A stretch of DNA of 64,000 nt from positions 1 to 64,000 of the forward strand of contig NZ_JATV01000013.1 of assembly GCF_000611675.1 (NCBI RefSeq). The letters are read 5' to 3'. Position 1 is the first letter of the stretch; each line of letters starts with the position of its first letter. The translations under genes were made by a program, and so were the position numbers. Source of the DNA: Flavobacterium succinicans LMG 10402 (GTDB taxonomy: Bacteria; Bacteroidota; Bacteroidia; Flavobacteriales; Flavobacteriaceae). Below the pieces are notes generated by a model. The model did no database searches. It saw only the letters and a program-made list of their open reading frames with translations, and was not told where the DNA came from. Shown here piece after piece: positions 6,786-18,648 of this stretch.

Positions 6786-7481
6786 ATGAAAACAGTTTCA
6801 AACAAATCCAACCTCGAGGTGCTTCACGAAGACAATCATTTGATTGTAGTCAATAAACGAGTGGGCGATTTAGTTCAAGGCGACAAAACAGGCGACAAAC
6901 CGCTTGCTGAAGTAGTCAAAGAATACCTCAAAGATAAATACAACAAGCCCGGAGAAGTCTTTCTGGGCATTGTTCATCGGCTCGATCGACCCACTACGGG
7001 TATTGTAGTTTTTGCCAAAACCAGCAAAGCCTTAACCCGAATGAATGAATTGTTTAGTAATCGGGAAACACGTAAAACCTATTGGGCAGTAGTCAAAAAC
7101 CAACCTGAAAACACTCAGGGTCAACTAGTGCATTATATCAAAAGGAACGAAAAAAACAACACTTCGAAAGCTCATAAAAAAGAAGTTCCAGATAGTAAAT
7201 TAGCCAGTTTGGATTATACCGTAATCAAAGAACTCCAAAATTATTTTGCCTTAGAAATCAATCTACACACTGGAAGACATCATCAAATTCGAGCCCAATT
7301 AGCGGCTATAGGTTGTCCGATTAAAGGTGATTTAAAATACGGTTTTGATAGAAGCAATCCGGACGGTGGCATTCATTTGCATGCCAGAAAACTGAGTTTT
7401 ACTCACCCCGTTTCCAAAGAATCTATTATTATTACGGCTCCAGTGCCTAATGAGGTCATTTGGAAAGCTGTAGTATCCTAA
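6786..7481 (+). CDS. RluA-family pseudouridine synthase
   Basis: The enzyme converts uridine to pseudouridine in RNA (rRNA or tRNA; exact target not predictable). The catalytic motif VHRLDRPTTGIVVFAKTSKAL contains the essential Asp. Further family blocks are the start LEVLHEDNHLIVVNKRVGDLV, the LHTGRHHQIRAQLAAIGCPIKGDLKYG block and a final LSFTHPVSKE. No N-terminal S4 domain is present. A frame open from 6735 overlaps panB by 20 bases, but the ATG at 6786 (MKTVSNKSNLEVL) is preferred because it avoids that overlap and starts close to the conserved core; length is then 231 residues. Confidence 0.93.
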   Translation: MKTVSNKSNLEVLHEDNHLIVVNKRVGDLVQGDKTGDKPLAEVVKEYLKDKYNKPGEVFLGIVHRLDRPTTGIVVFAKTSKALTRMNELFSNRETRKTYWAVVKNQPENTQGQLVHYIKRNEKNNTSKAHKKEVPDSKLASLDYTVIKELQNYFALEINLHTGRHHQIRAQLAAIGCPIKGDLKYGFDRSNPDGGIHLHARKLSFTHPVSKESIIITAPVPNEVIWKAVVS

Positions 7482-7544
7482 AAAATAATTCTTTTTTACA
7501 GTATTAAAAATTAACTTGCACTATCTAACCCGATCGCTCTAACA

Positions 7545-8873
7545 ATGGATTACAAAACCAGTTTATCATTTAGAAAGGAAACTTTAGTCAAATTACTGAA
7601 TACTATTGTATTACTTGAGGACGAAATTATACAAGCATTATATGATGATTTCAAAAAACCAGCCTTCGAAGCTGTTATTACTGAAACAAGCTATGTTATT
7701 TCCGAATTAAAACACACAATAAAAAACATATCTAAGTGGGCCAAACCAGAATATGTATGGCCCTCTCTTCTTAACTTCCCTTCTACAGATTATATTTTAA
7801 GGGAACCCTATGGCAAAGTGTTGATTATTGCTCCATGGAACTATCCCTTTCAATTGGCGCTCTGCCCTTTGATTTCGGCAGTGGCTGCTGGTAATCAGGT
7901 GGTCATCAAACCCTCTGAATTAACCCCAAACACAGCCAAAATTATTGAAAAAATTATTGAAAGAGTTTTTCATGTGGCTCATGTAAAAGTAGAAAATGGC
8001 GGTATTGATATGGCTCAAAAACTTTTGGCTGAACGTTGGGATTATATTTTTTTTACTGGAAGTGTGGCTGTTGGAAAAATTGTAGCCAAAGCTGCCTCAA
8101 TACATTTAACTCCTGTAACTTTAGAATTAGGCGGAAAAAATCCTTGTATTATTGACGAAACCGCTAACTTAAAATTGGCCGCAAAAAGGATTGTTTGGGG
8201 AAAATTCATCAATGCTGGACAAACTTGTATTGCCCCTGATTATATTTTGATTCAAAAAGACATGAAAAGTCATTTTGTTGAATATCTAAAAGTTGAACTC
8301 CAAAAAGCCTTCGGAGATCATCCCAAAACTTCGCCCGATTTGGCACGTATTGTTAATGAAAAAAATTGGCTTAGATTGGTCAACATGATCGATCCGAAGA
8401 AAGTGCTCCTTGGTGGCGAAACAGACATTGAAGATTGCTACATTGCTCCTACTCTTATTGAAGAAACTTCATTAGAAAGTTTAGTGATGCAAGACGAGAT
8501 TTTTGGGCCTTTACTTCCCATGTTAACCTATGACGATCCCAATGAAATCGAAGCCATAATTGCACGATATGAAAAACCGTTGGCGCTCTATGTATTTACA
8601 GAAGATCATAGATTTGGAAAAGAAATCATGAAAAAGTATTCTTTTGGAGGTGGCTGCATCAACGACACTGTGATTCACTTTTCTAACCAAAGACTACCGT
8701 TTGGTGGTGTAGGACATAGTGGCATTGGCGCTTACCATGGCAAATTGAGTTTTGATACTTTTTCACATAAAAAAGGAGTTGTAAAAAAAGCCAATTGGCT
8801 TGACCTTCCCTTTCGCTATGCTCCGTACAAAGGAAAATTAAATACGATAAAAAAATTACTGCAATGGATTTAG
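7545..8873 (+). CDS. aldehyde dehydrogenase, class-3 type
   Basis: This NAD(P)-dependent enzyme oxidises aldehydes to acids. Visible are the cofactor segment PYGKVLIIAPWNYPFQL, IKPSELTPNTA, FFTGSVAVGK, the general base E194 in LELGGKNPC, and the nucleophile C228 in NAGQTCIAPDY. The 34-residue E-C spacing equals that of class-3 enzymes. An F-containing C-terminal PFGGVGHSGIGAYHGKLSFDTFSH block also fits. At 442 residues it is about 15 shorter at the N-terminus than most relatives; upstream in frame there is a TAA at 7512 and no ATG. The stop overlaps the nitroreductase start, indicating one operon. Fatty-aldehyde substrates are likely from the subfamily but unproven. Confidence 0.95.
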   Translation: MDYKTSLSFRKETLVKLLNTIVLLEDEIIQALYDDFKKPAFEAVITETSYVISELKHTIKNISKWAKPEYVWPSLLNFPSTDYILREPYGKVLIIAPWNYPFQLALCPLISAVAAGNQVVIKPSELTPNTAKIIEKIIERVFHVAHVKVENGGIDMAQKLLAERWDYIFFTGSVAVGKIVAKAASIHLTPVTLELGGKNPCIIDETANLKLAAKRIVWGKFINAGQTCIAPDYILIQKDMKSHFVEYLKVELQKAFGDHPKTSPDLARIVNEKNWLRLVNMIDPKKVLLGGETDIEDCYIAPTLIEETSLESLVMQDEIFGPLLPMLTYDDPNEIEAIIARYEKPLALYVFTEDHRFGKEIMKKYSFGGGCINDTVIHFSNQRLPFGGVGHSGIGAYHGKLSFDTFSHKKGVVKKANWLDLPFRYAPYKGKLNTIKKLLQWI

Positions 8874-9595
8874 AAAAAACAGTTAGTGAAGCCATACATT
8901 ACAGAAGATCCGTTCGCGTTTTTAAAAAAGAACCTATCAGCGAAGAAAAAGTCAAACAATGTATCGCCTTAGCTTACTTAGCACCAACCAGTAGCAACAT
9001 GCAACTTTGGGAATTTTATCACATAATAGATCCAAAGGTAATAGCACAAATTGCTACTGCCAGTTTTGATCAAAATGCTGCTAAAACAGCACAGCAATTG
9101 GTGGTTGTAGTAGCTCGAAAAGATTTATGGAAGGAACGACAAAGAGCGAACCTTTTGTTTTTAAAATCTCAGTATGGTGATAAAAAAGAGTCAGAATATA
9201 GTAGTAGAGAGCAATTCGCTTTGAATTATTATAAAAAAATTATTCCCTCCATCTACACAGATTTTTTTGGTATTTTGGGTGCTTTAAAATTTGTGATTTT
9301 CCAAGTAATTGGTATTTTCAAACCCATTTACCGTCAAGCAAGATTAAGCGATATGCGAATTGTAGCCCATAAAAGTGCTGCGCTAGCCGCTGAAAATTTC
9401 ATGATTAGTATGGCTGCCATAAATTATGATACTTGTCCTATGGAAGGATTTGATTCCTTAAGAGTAAAACAAATTATTGGTTTACCCAACAGCAGTGAAA
9501 TCAATATGATTATAGGATGCGGCATTCGTGATGAAAACGGAATATACGGTGAACGTTTTAGGGTGCCTTTTACTGAAGTATATTTTAAAATTTAA
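8864..9595 (+). CDS. nitroreductase family protein
   Basis: This is an FMN-dependent oxidoreductase of the nitroreductase fold. The N-terminal YRRSVRVFKKEPISEEKVKQCI and LAPTSSNMQLWEFY segments are the FMN-binding start of the family, and the C-terminal MIIGCGIRDENGIYGERFR block is its usual end. The 243-residue length is slightly longer than the common 200-220, with an extra hydrophobic stretch (FFGILGALKFVIFQVIGIF) in the middle that may associate with the membrane or cover the dimer. It overlaps the aldehyde dehydrogenase gene by 10 bases, so the two are translated together. Substrate unknown. Confidence 0.93.
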   Translation: MDLEKTVSEAIHYRRSVRVFKKEPISEEKVKQCIALAYLAPTSSNMQLWEFYHIIDPKVIAQIATASFDQNAAKTAQQLVVVVARKDLWKERQRANLLFLKSQYGDKKESEYSSREQFALNYYKKIIPSIYTDFFGILGALKFVIFQVIGIFKPIYRQARLSDMRIVAHKSAALAAENFMISMAAINYDTCPMEGFDSLRVKQIIGLPNSSEINMIIGCGIRDENGIYGERFRVPFTEVYFKI

Positions 9596-9664
9596 ATTTT
9601 CTAGTAAAATATACCTCAATAAATTAGATCAAATAAAGTATAAAAAAGAACCAACAATATTGCT

Positions 9665-10417
9665 ATGAATTTTGAAACAAGACCTAAAGAGAACAAACAA
9701 TACACTACTGAAATTCATTTTGAAACTGTACTCAATCAAGCTTTTGCCAATTATAAAAAAATTGCACTATATGCAGGTTTAGCTTTGTTTGTGTTTTTTT
9801 TCATACTGGTAATTGTTGTGTCTGGAATTTCTGCTAACCTAATTGGACAAGAAAATATCAATGAAAAATCCATGATGCAGTTTCAAAAATTAATGACTAT
9901 TGAACCATATGTATGGTATTATATTGGATTTTCAATTGTTTTAGGAAGTTTACTCAGTCCATTTATGGCCAGTTTTTATAAAATGGCCGATGCTGCTGAA
10001 AAAGATCTTACGTTTGGTGTTTCTGACCTATTTTCATATTACAAGCCAAAGTATTTTTTTACCATTTTTACAGCCACAACTATCATTGGATTAGCAACAA
10101 ATGGAACTACCTTAATTGCAGACGAATTGGGTCTTTCTTTTGTAGGCATACTTATAGTTTTGATGATCAACTTCATTACGCTTTTTACCATACCTCTTCT
10201 AATATTTGAGGACTCTACGGTTTTTAATGCTGTAAAAACAAGTATTGCCATTGTACTAAAACAACCAATGGTTATTTTTTTATTGGTGTTTTTATCCCTT
10301 ATTGGTGTTTTGTTAGGTTTTTTTGCTTTTTGCATTGGAATAATATTCACCTATCCCTTTTTTATATCCATGGTATATGCGATATTTAAGCAAGTTACCA
10401 ACGATATTACTTCATGA
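9665..10417 (+). CDS. multi-pass membrane protein of unknown function
   Basis: The 250-residue product has a soluble 30-residue start (NFETRPKENKQYTTEIHFETVLNQAF shortened here to its sense: charged, then an amphipathic helix) and about five hydrophobic segments: near 35-55, 85-105, 130-150, 160-180 and 205-235. No catalytic motif is recognised. Similar Flavobacterium proteins have at times been labelled beta-carotene monooxygenase, which nothing in this sequence supports. It lies 69 bases after the nitroreductase and before the hybrid kinase on the same strand. Real gene by length and coding quality; function unknown. Confidence 0.85.
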   Translation: MNFETRPKENKQYTTEIHFETVLNQAFANYKKIALYAGLALFVFFFILVIVVSGISANLIGQENINEKSMMQFQKLMTIEPYVWYYIGFSIVLGSLLSPFMASFYKMADAAEKDLTFGVSDLFSYYKPKYFFTIFTATTIIGLATNGTTLIADELGLSFVGILIVLMINFITLFTIPLLIFEDSTVFNAVKTSIAIVLKQPMVIFLLVFLSLIGVLLGFFAFCIGIIFTYPFFISMVYAIFKQVTNDITS

Positions 10418-10539
10418 TTTTTAACACAAAAATATTTGTATTGCGTTTTTTTTAAGTATTTTAGTAAGTATAATTTAGTGTTTTAAAACTATTCTATAGA
10501 TTAAACAAGTCTTGTAAAACCAAAAACAAAAGGATCGCA

Positions 10540-13500
10540 TTGAATACAATAACGTTATATTCATTAATGCAAAATCTCATGCTTACACAAGGGAGCTTTT
10601 TTTTATGGTCCATTGAATTCAAAAATATTCTTGCATCCGAAAATCAACAGTTGATTCAATTGACTGTATTTTTTATTTTAATCGCATTAAGTTTTCCTAT
10701 TTACTCTACTTTTAAAAAATTAAAAACTGACGCTATTCATCAAGGCGAAGTTACCAGCCAAAAAGAATTTCACTTTTATATCTTACTCTTTGGTGCATTA
10801 ATAATTTTATTAGAATTACTTTTTGATATTTTCAAAATCAGACCCAAAAGTTTATTGGTTCAAAATACTTTAGTTGCATTTGTAATGTTATTAACCTACT
10901 TTTTTTGTACAAAATTAAGTTTCGTTAAAAACAATATGAAAAAAGTCTTTTCATTCACATTTATTTTCTATTTCGGAGTTGTTTTAATAAATGTATTCTC
11001 TCATGACAATGATTTTATTCCGAAGGTTGCCTTTTCCATTCTTCTATTTTTATCCTTTGATGTTTTAAAAAACACTAAATTATATTGGTATTTCATTGGT
11101 TCAGTACTTTTGCTGATAAGTCTTCTTACACTTTTATATTGGATTCCTAGTCATTTAGGAGCTTACTTATTGAGTTGTACTTTCATCATTACAATCATAA
11201 ATTATTTTCGAAAAAAAATAGATAAGTCACAAACAAAAGAAAATAATTTCATCAAAGAAATAGTCAATAATGGGAATTCACTAACTGTGGCGTGCAATTA
11301 CCACGGTGAAATCATTTATTGTAGTGACACCATCGCTTCAATTTTGGGCTATTCACCTAAGGAGGTTATGGGTTTTGAGTTTTGGAAACTCACCGAAGAT
11401 CCAGAATTTGTTGGACTTACATATCATAATGAATTTCTAGATGGTCAAATTTATACCAGAAAGCTAAAGTGCAAAGATGGTAGCTATAAATACATTCAGT
11501 GGACCGATAAAAAAATTAATAACAACATAATCATTGGTATAGGTCAAGATATAACTGAACAAAAACGCTTACATGACCAATACAAAAATATTATCCTTAA
11601 TGCTAACGATTTAATTTTTGAAGTCGATATCCATGGCACATTTACTTTTATTAATGACTTTTCCATAAAAACACTTCAATATGAAGAAAATATACTTTTA
11701 GGAAAAAATTATATTTCAATCATCAGAGAGGATTATCATGAGGAAATAATGAATCTCTTTGTTAAGAAGAAAAAAATTTCTGTGATTGAATTTCCAATTA
11801 AAACAAAATTCAATGATAGTATTTGGATTTCGTTAAAAATCATCATCCAAAAAGATGATAATGAAAAAATTATCGGCTATTCCGGGATAGGAAGAGATAT
11901 TACAAACATCAAGTTAAATGAACTAAAAAATACCGAACGACAACAAAAAATAACACTTTACAATGAAACCATTAAAAATTTATTTACTGTTAATTTTAGA
12001 GATTTCGATAAAATAGAAAATGCTATACAACATATTCTAGCCACAGCCGCTACTATATCTCAATGTGATAGAGTTAGTTATTGGAAATATCGTGAAAAAA
12101 CAATTGTTTGTGAGTCTATATTCTTTTTGAATACTAAAACTTTTGGAAAAAAAATTATTTTAAAAAAAGTGAACTATCCTATTCATATTAAAAAAATTAA
12201 ACAAGGACTGCAACTTTATAAAAATGACACGAACCAAAAAACCGATAATTTAGAATTTTATGATTCTTATTATCTTACCAATGCTATAAAATCAATAATA
12301 GATACTCCTATTTTCTTAAATGGTGAATTATTAGGTGTACTCTCTTTCGAAACTACAGCAGAAAAACGTAATTGGGATCAAGAAGATTTGACATTTTCAA
12401 GAACAATAGCCGATATCCTTTCTATAGCAATAGCTACTCATAAACAATTCGAAGCCGAAAAAAAACTGCAAAAGAAGAGTGATTTACTCGCAGAAATGTC
12501 ACTTTGTACTGAAAAATTCTTGTTAAGCAAAAGTTTGGATGAAATGTTTACCGATACTTTTGAAATTATGGGTAATGCAACCCAAGTAGATCATTTATTT
12601 TATTATAAAAAAGAAATGGATACACAATTGTTTTCTCAAAAATTTAAATGGGCTAGAAAAGGAATTCCATTACAAATAACGAAAACTAAACAACTGACTG
12701 AGGAAAATTTGATAGAAATAATAGTTAAAGCCAAAAAGAAAAAAACATTTAAAAGCACTATTAGTAAATTAAAAGATTCCTTTTTTAAAAAGCTTTTAAT
12801 TGCAAATGAAATTAAATCTATTTTAATTGTTCCGCTTTTATTCAAGGATAATTTTATTGGCTTCATCGGCATGGATGACTGCAGTATGGAAAGAAATTGG
12901 ACCAAAGAAGAAATTTTTATATTAAAAACTTTGGCTAGTAATATTTCATACGCATTGGAAAGAGACAGAAACGAAAAATTGATTTTAAAAAGTGAAGAAA
13001 AATTCAAACTTATTGCTAACAATATCCCTGGTGCCGTTTACTTATCCAAGTATGATGAATTAGCTACAAAAGTTTACATGAATGATACTATAGAAAAAAT
13101 AACTGGCTATTCTAAATCTGATTTTTTAGAACAAAAAATTTCATTAATTACCTTGTTACATCCTGAAGATAAGCAGCTAATACTTGAACATAAAAACAAA
13201 AACTTTAACAATGGGAAGCCTTATCATGACCGATACAGAATCCAAACAAAAAAAGGCAATTATGTATGGATTGAAGAATTTAGTGATGCTATAAGAAAAG
13301 ATAACAAAATCGAATATATCGGAGGAATATTATTTGACATTAGTGAAAAAATAGAAAATGAAGTAATAATAAAGGAAAAACAATTAGCCGAAGCAGCCAA
13401 TAAAGCAAAATCAGATTTCTTAGCCAACATGAGCCACGAAATACGAACCCCTTTGAATGGTATCATTGGGTTTTCCGATTTGTTGATTAAAACCCATTTG

Positions 13501-14559
13501 AATCGTACGCAAGAAAAATACATGACTACGATCAATCAATCAGCACTTTCACTGTTGGATATTATCAACGATATTTTGGACTTTTCAAAGATTGAAGCTG
13601 GCAAATTGGAACTCTTTATTGAAAAACAAGAATTAACCGAAATACTAAACCAAACAATTGACCTAATATTCTTTGAATCCAACCAAAAAAAACTGGAATT
13701 ATATTTAAAAATTGCTCCTGAAGTTCCAAAATTTGTTTGGATCGATTCTGTTCGTTTAAAACAAATTTTAATTAATCTATTGGGTAATGCAGTAAAATTC
13801 ACAGAAAAAGGAAGTATTACACTTAGCGTATCAGTCCAAAAAGAGATAAATACAACAAATCATACGCTCCGTTTTTCAATAATAGACACAGGAATTGGGA
13901 TATTGGAAAAAAATAAAAAGAAAATATTTAGTGCTTTTTCACAAGAAGACAATTCTACATCGAAAAAATTTGGAGGTACAGGACTTGGCTTAACGATTTC
14001 AAACCAATTACTAGGACTTATGAATAGTAAGCTTAATGTAGAAAGTAAAATAAATGTGGGTAGCACCTTTTATTTTGATATCGACCTTGAAACCTCGAAT
14101 GAAATCGAAATTGCAGAACCTAAAACAGACTCAAAAATTAGTAACTTTTCTGGCGCAATCAGTAAAAAACATGCTATACCAAATCTTAAAATAATGATAG
14201 TTGAAGACAACAAAATCAACATGTTGTTACTAAAAACTATACTCAAAAATCTATTTGTAGAAGTAGAAATTATAGAATGTTTACATGGCAAACAAGCTAT
14301 AGAACAATTGGAGAACAAACAGCCAAATCTTATATTCATGGATATTCAAATGCCTATAATGAATGGATACGACACCACAAAAGCTATACGAAAAATTTTG
14401 AACGAAAAATACCTTCCAATAATCGCCATTACTGCTGGTACCGAGAAAGAAGAACGAAGAAAATGTTTAAAAGTGGGTATGGATGACTATATTCCAAAAC
14501 CAATAATTAAAGGTGTCATTGAAGAGGTTGTTTTAAAATGGCTCAATAAAAACAACTAG
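10540..14559 (+). CDS. hybrid sensor histidine kinase with PAS and GAF domains
   Basis: The 1339-residue protein has several N-terminal membrane helices (about 35-220), two PAS domains (about 235-345 and 345-460), two GAF domains (about 480-640 and 660-810), a third PAS (about 820-940), a HisKA dimerisation domain with phospho-acceptor H966 in NMSHEIRTPLNG, a HATPase domain (NLLGNAVKFTEKG, DTGIGI, GGTGLGLTIS) and a C-terminal receiver with acceptor D1268 in LIFMDIQMP. There is no output domain, so it signals through a phosphorelay; no partner gene is adjacent. The TTG at 10540 has AAAAGGA five bases upstream; an ATG ten codons in (10567) is the alternative start. Ligand unknown. Confidence 0.93.
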   Translation: MNTITLYSLMQNLMLTQGSFFLWSIEFKNILASENQQLIQLTVFFILIALSFPIYSTFKKLKTDAIHQGEVTSQKEFHFYILLFGALIILLELLFDIFKIRPKSLLVQNTLVAFVMLLTYFFCTKLSFVKNNMKKVFSFTFIFYFGVVLINVFSHDNDFIPKVAFSILLFLSFDVLKNTKLYWYFIGSVLLLISLLTLLYWIPSHLGAYLLSCTFIITIINYFRKKIDKSQTKENNFIKEIVNNGNSLTVACNYHGEIIYCSDTIASILGYSPKEVMGFEFWKLTEDPEFVGLTYHNEFLDGQIYTRKLKCKDGSYKYIQWTDKKINNNIIIGIGQDITEQKRLHDQYKNIILNANDLIFEVDIHGTFTFINDFSIKTLQYEENILLGKNYISIIREDYHEEIMNLFVKKKKISVIEFPIKTKFNDSIWISLKIIIQKDDNEKIIGYSGIGRDITNIKLNELKNTERQQKITLYNETIKNLFTVNFRDFDKIENAIQHILATAATISQCDRVSYWKYREKTIVCESIFFLNTKTFGKKIILKKVNYPIHIKKIKQGLQLYKNDTNQKTDNLEFYDSYYLTNAIKSIIDTPIFLNGELLGVLSFETTAEKRNWDQEDLTFSRTIADILSIAIATHKQFEAEKKLQKKSDLLAEMSLCTEKFLLSKSLDEMFTDTFEIMGNATQVDHLFYYKKEMDTQLFSQKFKWARKGIPLQITKTKQLTEENLIEIIVKAKKKKTFKSTISKLKDSFFKKLLIANEIKSILIVPLLFKDNFIGFIGMDDCSMERNWTKEEIFILKTLASNISYALERDRNEKLILKSEEKFKLIANNIPGAVYLSKYDELATKVYMNDTIEKITGYSKSDFLEQKISLITLLHPEDKQLILEHKNKNFNNGKPYHDRYRIQTKKGNYVWIEEFSDAIRKDNKIEYIGGILFDISEKIENEVIIKEKQLAEAANKAKSDFLANMSHEIRTPLNGIIGFSDLLIKTHLNRTQEKYMTTINQSALSLLDIINDILDFSKIEAGKLELFIEKQELTEILNQTIDLIFFESNQKKLELYLKIAPEVPKFVWIDSVRLKQILINLLGNAVKFTEKGSITLSVSVQKEINTTNHTLRFSIIDTGIGILEKNKKKIFSAFSQEDNSTSKKFGGTGLGLTISNQLLGLMNSKLNVESKINVGSTFYFDIDLETSNEIEIAEPKTDSKISNFSGAISKKHAIPNLKIMIVEDNKINMLLLKTILKNLFVEVEIIECLHGKQAIEQLENKQPNLIFMDIQMPIMNGYDTTKAIRKILNEKYLPIIAITAGTEKEERRKCLKVGMDDYIPKPIIKGVIEEVVLKWLNKNN

Positions 14560-14591
14560 TTTTATTTAAATAACTAATAATTTTACTAATT

Positions 14592-15455
14592 ATGAAATGG
14601 CAAGGACGAAGACAAAGTGATAACATGGAAGACCGAAGAGGGATGTCTTCGGGAGGAAAAACAATTGTTGGTGGTGGAATTATAGGGATAATTATTCTAC
14701 TCTTGAATATTTTTGGTGGCGAAAATGCACAAATGATAACGCCTGTTTTAGAACAATTCAACAACCAATCACAAACCGCACCCACAGAACAAAGAGATTT
14801 AACGCCAAGCGAAGTTGAAGAAGGCAGATTTGTAAATGCTATATTGGTAGACAATGAAGATACATGGCAAAAAATTTTTCAAGAAAACAATCTCCAATTC
14901 GAACCTGCAAAATTAGTACTTTTCTCTGGCCAAGTATCCACAGCATGTGGAGGAGCCAGTTCAGCCTCTGGTCCCTTTTACTGTCCAGGAGATAAAGTAA
15001 TCTATATGGATATGTCCTTTTTTGAAGAATTGCGAACTAAATTCGGTGCACAAGGAGGCGATTTTGCAGTGGCCTATGTGATTGCCCATGAATACGGACA
15101 TCACATTCAAACTTTGTTAGGAACCTCTTCAAAAATGCGACAACTGCAACAAGGAAAAAGTGAAAAAGAGGCAAACAAACTTTCGGTAGCATTGGAGCTT
15201 CAAGCTGATTTTTATGCAGGACTATGGACGCACTATAACGAAAAGCAAAGGAAATTCTTAGAACCGGGTGACATAGAAGAAGCACTCAGCGCCGCACAAG
15301 CCGTTGGTGATGACGCTATTCAGAGGAAAATGCAAGGACAAGTAATACCTGATTCTTTTACGCATGGCACCTCCGAACAGCGTATGTATTGGTTTCAAAA
15401 AGGATTACAATCAGGTGACATCAAACAAGGTAATACGTTCAATACCGCATTATAA
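14592..15455 (+). CDS. neutral zinc metallopeptidase (YpfJ family)
   Basis: The family is marked by MKWQGRRQSDNMEDRRG at the start, one transmembrane helix (about 25-45), and a zinc site AHEYGHH with H166, E167 and H170. The segment GQVSTACGGASSASGPFYCPGDKVIYMD and the later LELQADFYAGLW (third metal ligand region) are typical. Length 287 is normal. It is probably anchored in the inner membrane with the peptidase domain outside; substrates are unknown. It ends at a bidirectional terminator shared with ligA. Confidence 0.94.
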   Translation: MKWQGRRQSDNMEDRRGMSSGGKTIVGGGIIGIIILLLNIFGGENAQMITPVLEQFNNQSQTAPTEQRDLTPSEVEEGRFVNAILVDNEDTWQKIFQENNLQFEPAKLVLFSGQVSTACGGASSASGPFYCPGDKVIYMDMSFFEELRTKFGAQGGDFAVAYVIAHEYGHHIQTLLGTSSKMRQLQQGKSEKEANKLSVALELQADFYAGLWTHYNEKQRKFLEPGDIEEALSAAQAVGDDAIQRKMQGQVIPDSFTHGTSEQRMYWFQKGLQSGDIKQGNTFNTAL

Positions 15456-15480
15456 AGAAAGTGATCTACTCACTTTCTTT
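15454..15480. terminator. bidirectional terminator between the metallopeptidase gene and ligA
   Basis: AAAGAAAGTGA and TCACTTTCTTT form a perfect 11-base stem around TCTAC. The A/T-rich arms allow termination in both directions between two convergent genes. Confidence 0.8.
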
Positions 15481-15490
15481 ATAATAGGTT

Positions 15491-17541
<2,051 letters not shown>

Positions 17542-17563
17542 ATTTATACTTTATAAAATAGTT

Positions 17564-18037
17564 TTACGATTCTATAATTGTATTAATTTGATTAAACAAT
17601 TGACCATCACTAAGAAAAGCCCCTTGTTGAATCAATTGAAACAAGGAATAATTTCGTTCCTCGGTAAATACTTTTTTGCCTACTTTCATTTCGATGGTTT
17701 CAGTGAACATGTTATCAGAAAGCCATTGTACCCCTTCTTTGGTCAAAAAGTCAACTTCAGGCACTAGAGCTTTCAAAACAATCGATTTTACTTCCGTATC
17801 AAAGCATTGAAATAGAAAAATATGATTTTTTGAAAAATGTTCCAAAAATTCCGCTTTAGTTAGTACACCTTCCCAAATTAAATCAGAGAAAACGTCTAAT
17901 TCTTGTTCAGCAACTTCTGGTTTTTCTTTTTTAATGGTATCCCATTCCGCTTTATCAATAGATTGAGTTGCCAAAAAAGTGGTAAATTCTTGATGCAATT
18001 CTTCCAATTGTTCCTTTGTAAGTCTTGTATATTTCAT
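17564..18037 (-). CDS. conserved Bacteroidetes protein (DUF6495-like)
   Basis: A soluble protein starting MKYTRLTKEQLEELHQEF with no signal or membrane segment. The open frame extends 6 codons further upstream, but the ATG at 18037 is preferred because homologous proteins, from memory, start with the KYTRLTKEQ motif. It is rich in acidic and helical segments (AEQELDVFSDLIWEGVLTKA) and ends in a LFQLIQQGAFLSDGQLF helix. It follows rplI with a terminator between them. From memory it matches DUF6495, of unknown function; the position next to ribosomal genes is shared by relatives. Confidence 0.85.
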   Translation of the reverse strand: MKYTRLTKEQLEELHQEFTTFLATQSIDKAEWDTIKKEKPEVAEQELDVFSDLIWEGVLTKAEFLEHFSKNHIFLFQCFDTEVKSIVLKALVPEVDFLTKEGVQWLSDNMFTETIEMKVGKKVFTEERNYSLFQLIQQGAFLSDGQLFNQINTIIES

Positions 18038-18079
18038 TTTATAAAATTTAAACAAAAAAGTCTGTAGTTTTTGGATAAA

Positions 18080-18117
18080 AAAAATCCCGATTTCGTTGCT
18101 TCAACGTATCGGGATTT
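18080..18117 (-). terminator. terminator of the rpsF-rpsR-rplI operon
   Basis: AAATCCCGAT and ATCGGGATTT pair with a further partial stem (CGTTG/CAACG) inside the loop. On the minus strand it is followed by a run of eight T. Position directly after rplI fits. Confidence 0.85.
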
Positions 18118-18138
18118 AAAGTATTTTGGAGATTAAAA

Positions 18139-18582
18139 TTATGCTTTCTCAGCAACAATTTCGTATGCTACTTCAACAATTACGTCTCTGTGTAAACGAA
18201 CAGTAGCAAAATATTTACCAGTACGTTTTACAATACCACTAGTAATAAATTTACGATCAATCTCTTGACCTGCAGCAGCTAAAGCAGCAGCAATATCAAT
18301 GTTTGTAATAGATCCGAATAATTTTTCACCACCAGCTTTTGCAGCAATTTTAATTTCTAATGCTTTTAATGCTTCAGCAGTTGCTTTTGCATCAGCCACA
18401 ATTTTAGCTTCTTTGTGCGCTCTTTGTTTTAGGTTTTCAGCTAATACTTTTTTCGCAGAAGAAGTTGCCAAATGAGCAAATCCTTGAGGAATTAGGTAAT
18501 TACGACCGTATCCATTTTTAACGTTTACGATATCGTCTTTAAATCCTAAATTTTGAACGTCTTGTCTTAAAATAAGTTCCAT
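18139..18582 (-). CDS. rplI: 50S ribosomal protein L9
   Basis: L9 binds 23S rRNA and spans out from the L1 side of the large subunit. The N-terminal domain (MELILRQDVQNLGFKDDIVNVKNGYGRNYLIPQGFA, given here in two parts by residues 1-20 and 21-36) carries the NGYGRNYLIPQG signature. A long connecting helix (about 40-75) and the C-terminal domain ending VAYEIVAEKA follow. At 147 residues it is of normal length. It is the last gene of the rpsF-rpsR-rplI operon and is followed by a strong terminator. Confidence 0.99.
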   Translation of the reverse strand: MELILRQDVQNLGFKDDIVNVKNGYGRNYLIPQGFAHLATSSAKKVLAENLKQRAHKEAKIVADAKATAEALKALEIKIAAKAGGEKLFGSITNIDIAAALAAAGQEIDRKFITSGIVKRTGKYFATVRLHRDVIVEVAYEIVAEKA

Positions 18583-18648
18583 GTTGTTGTCCTTAAATTG
18601 CAGAAGTTAGGTTTCATTTGAACGAAAACCAACAACTAATTATTTATA

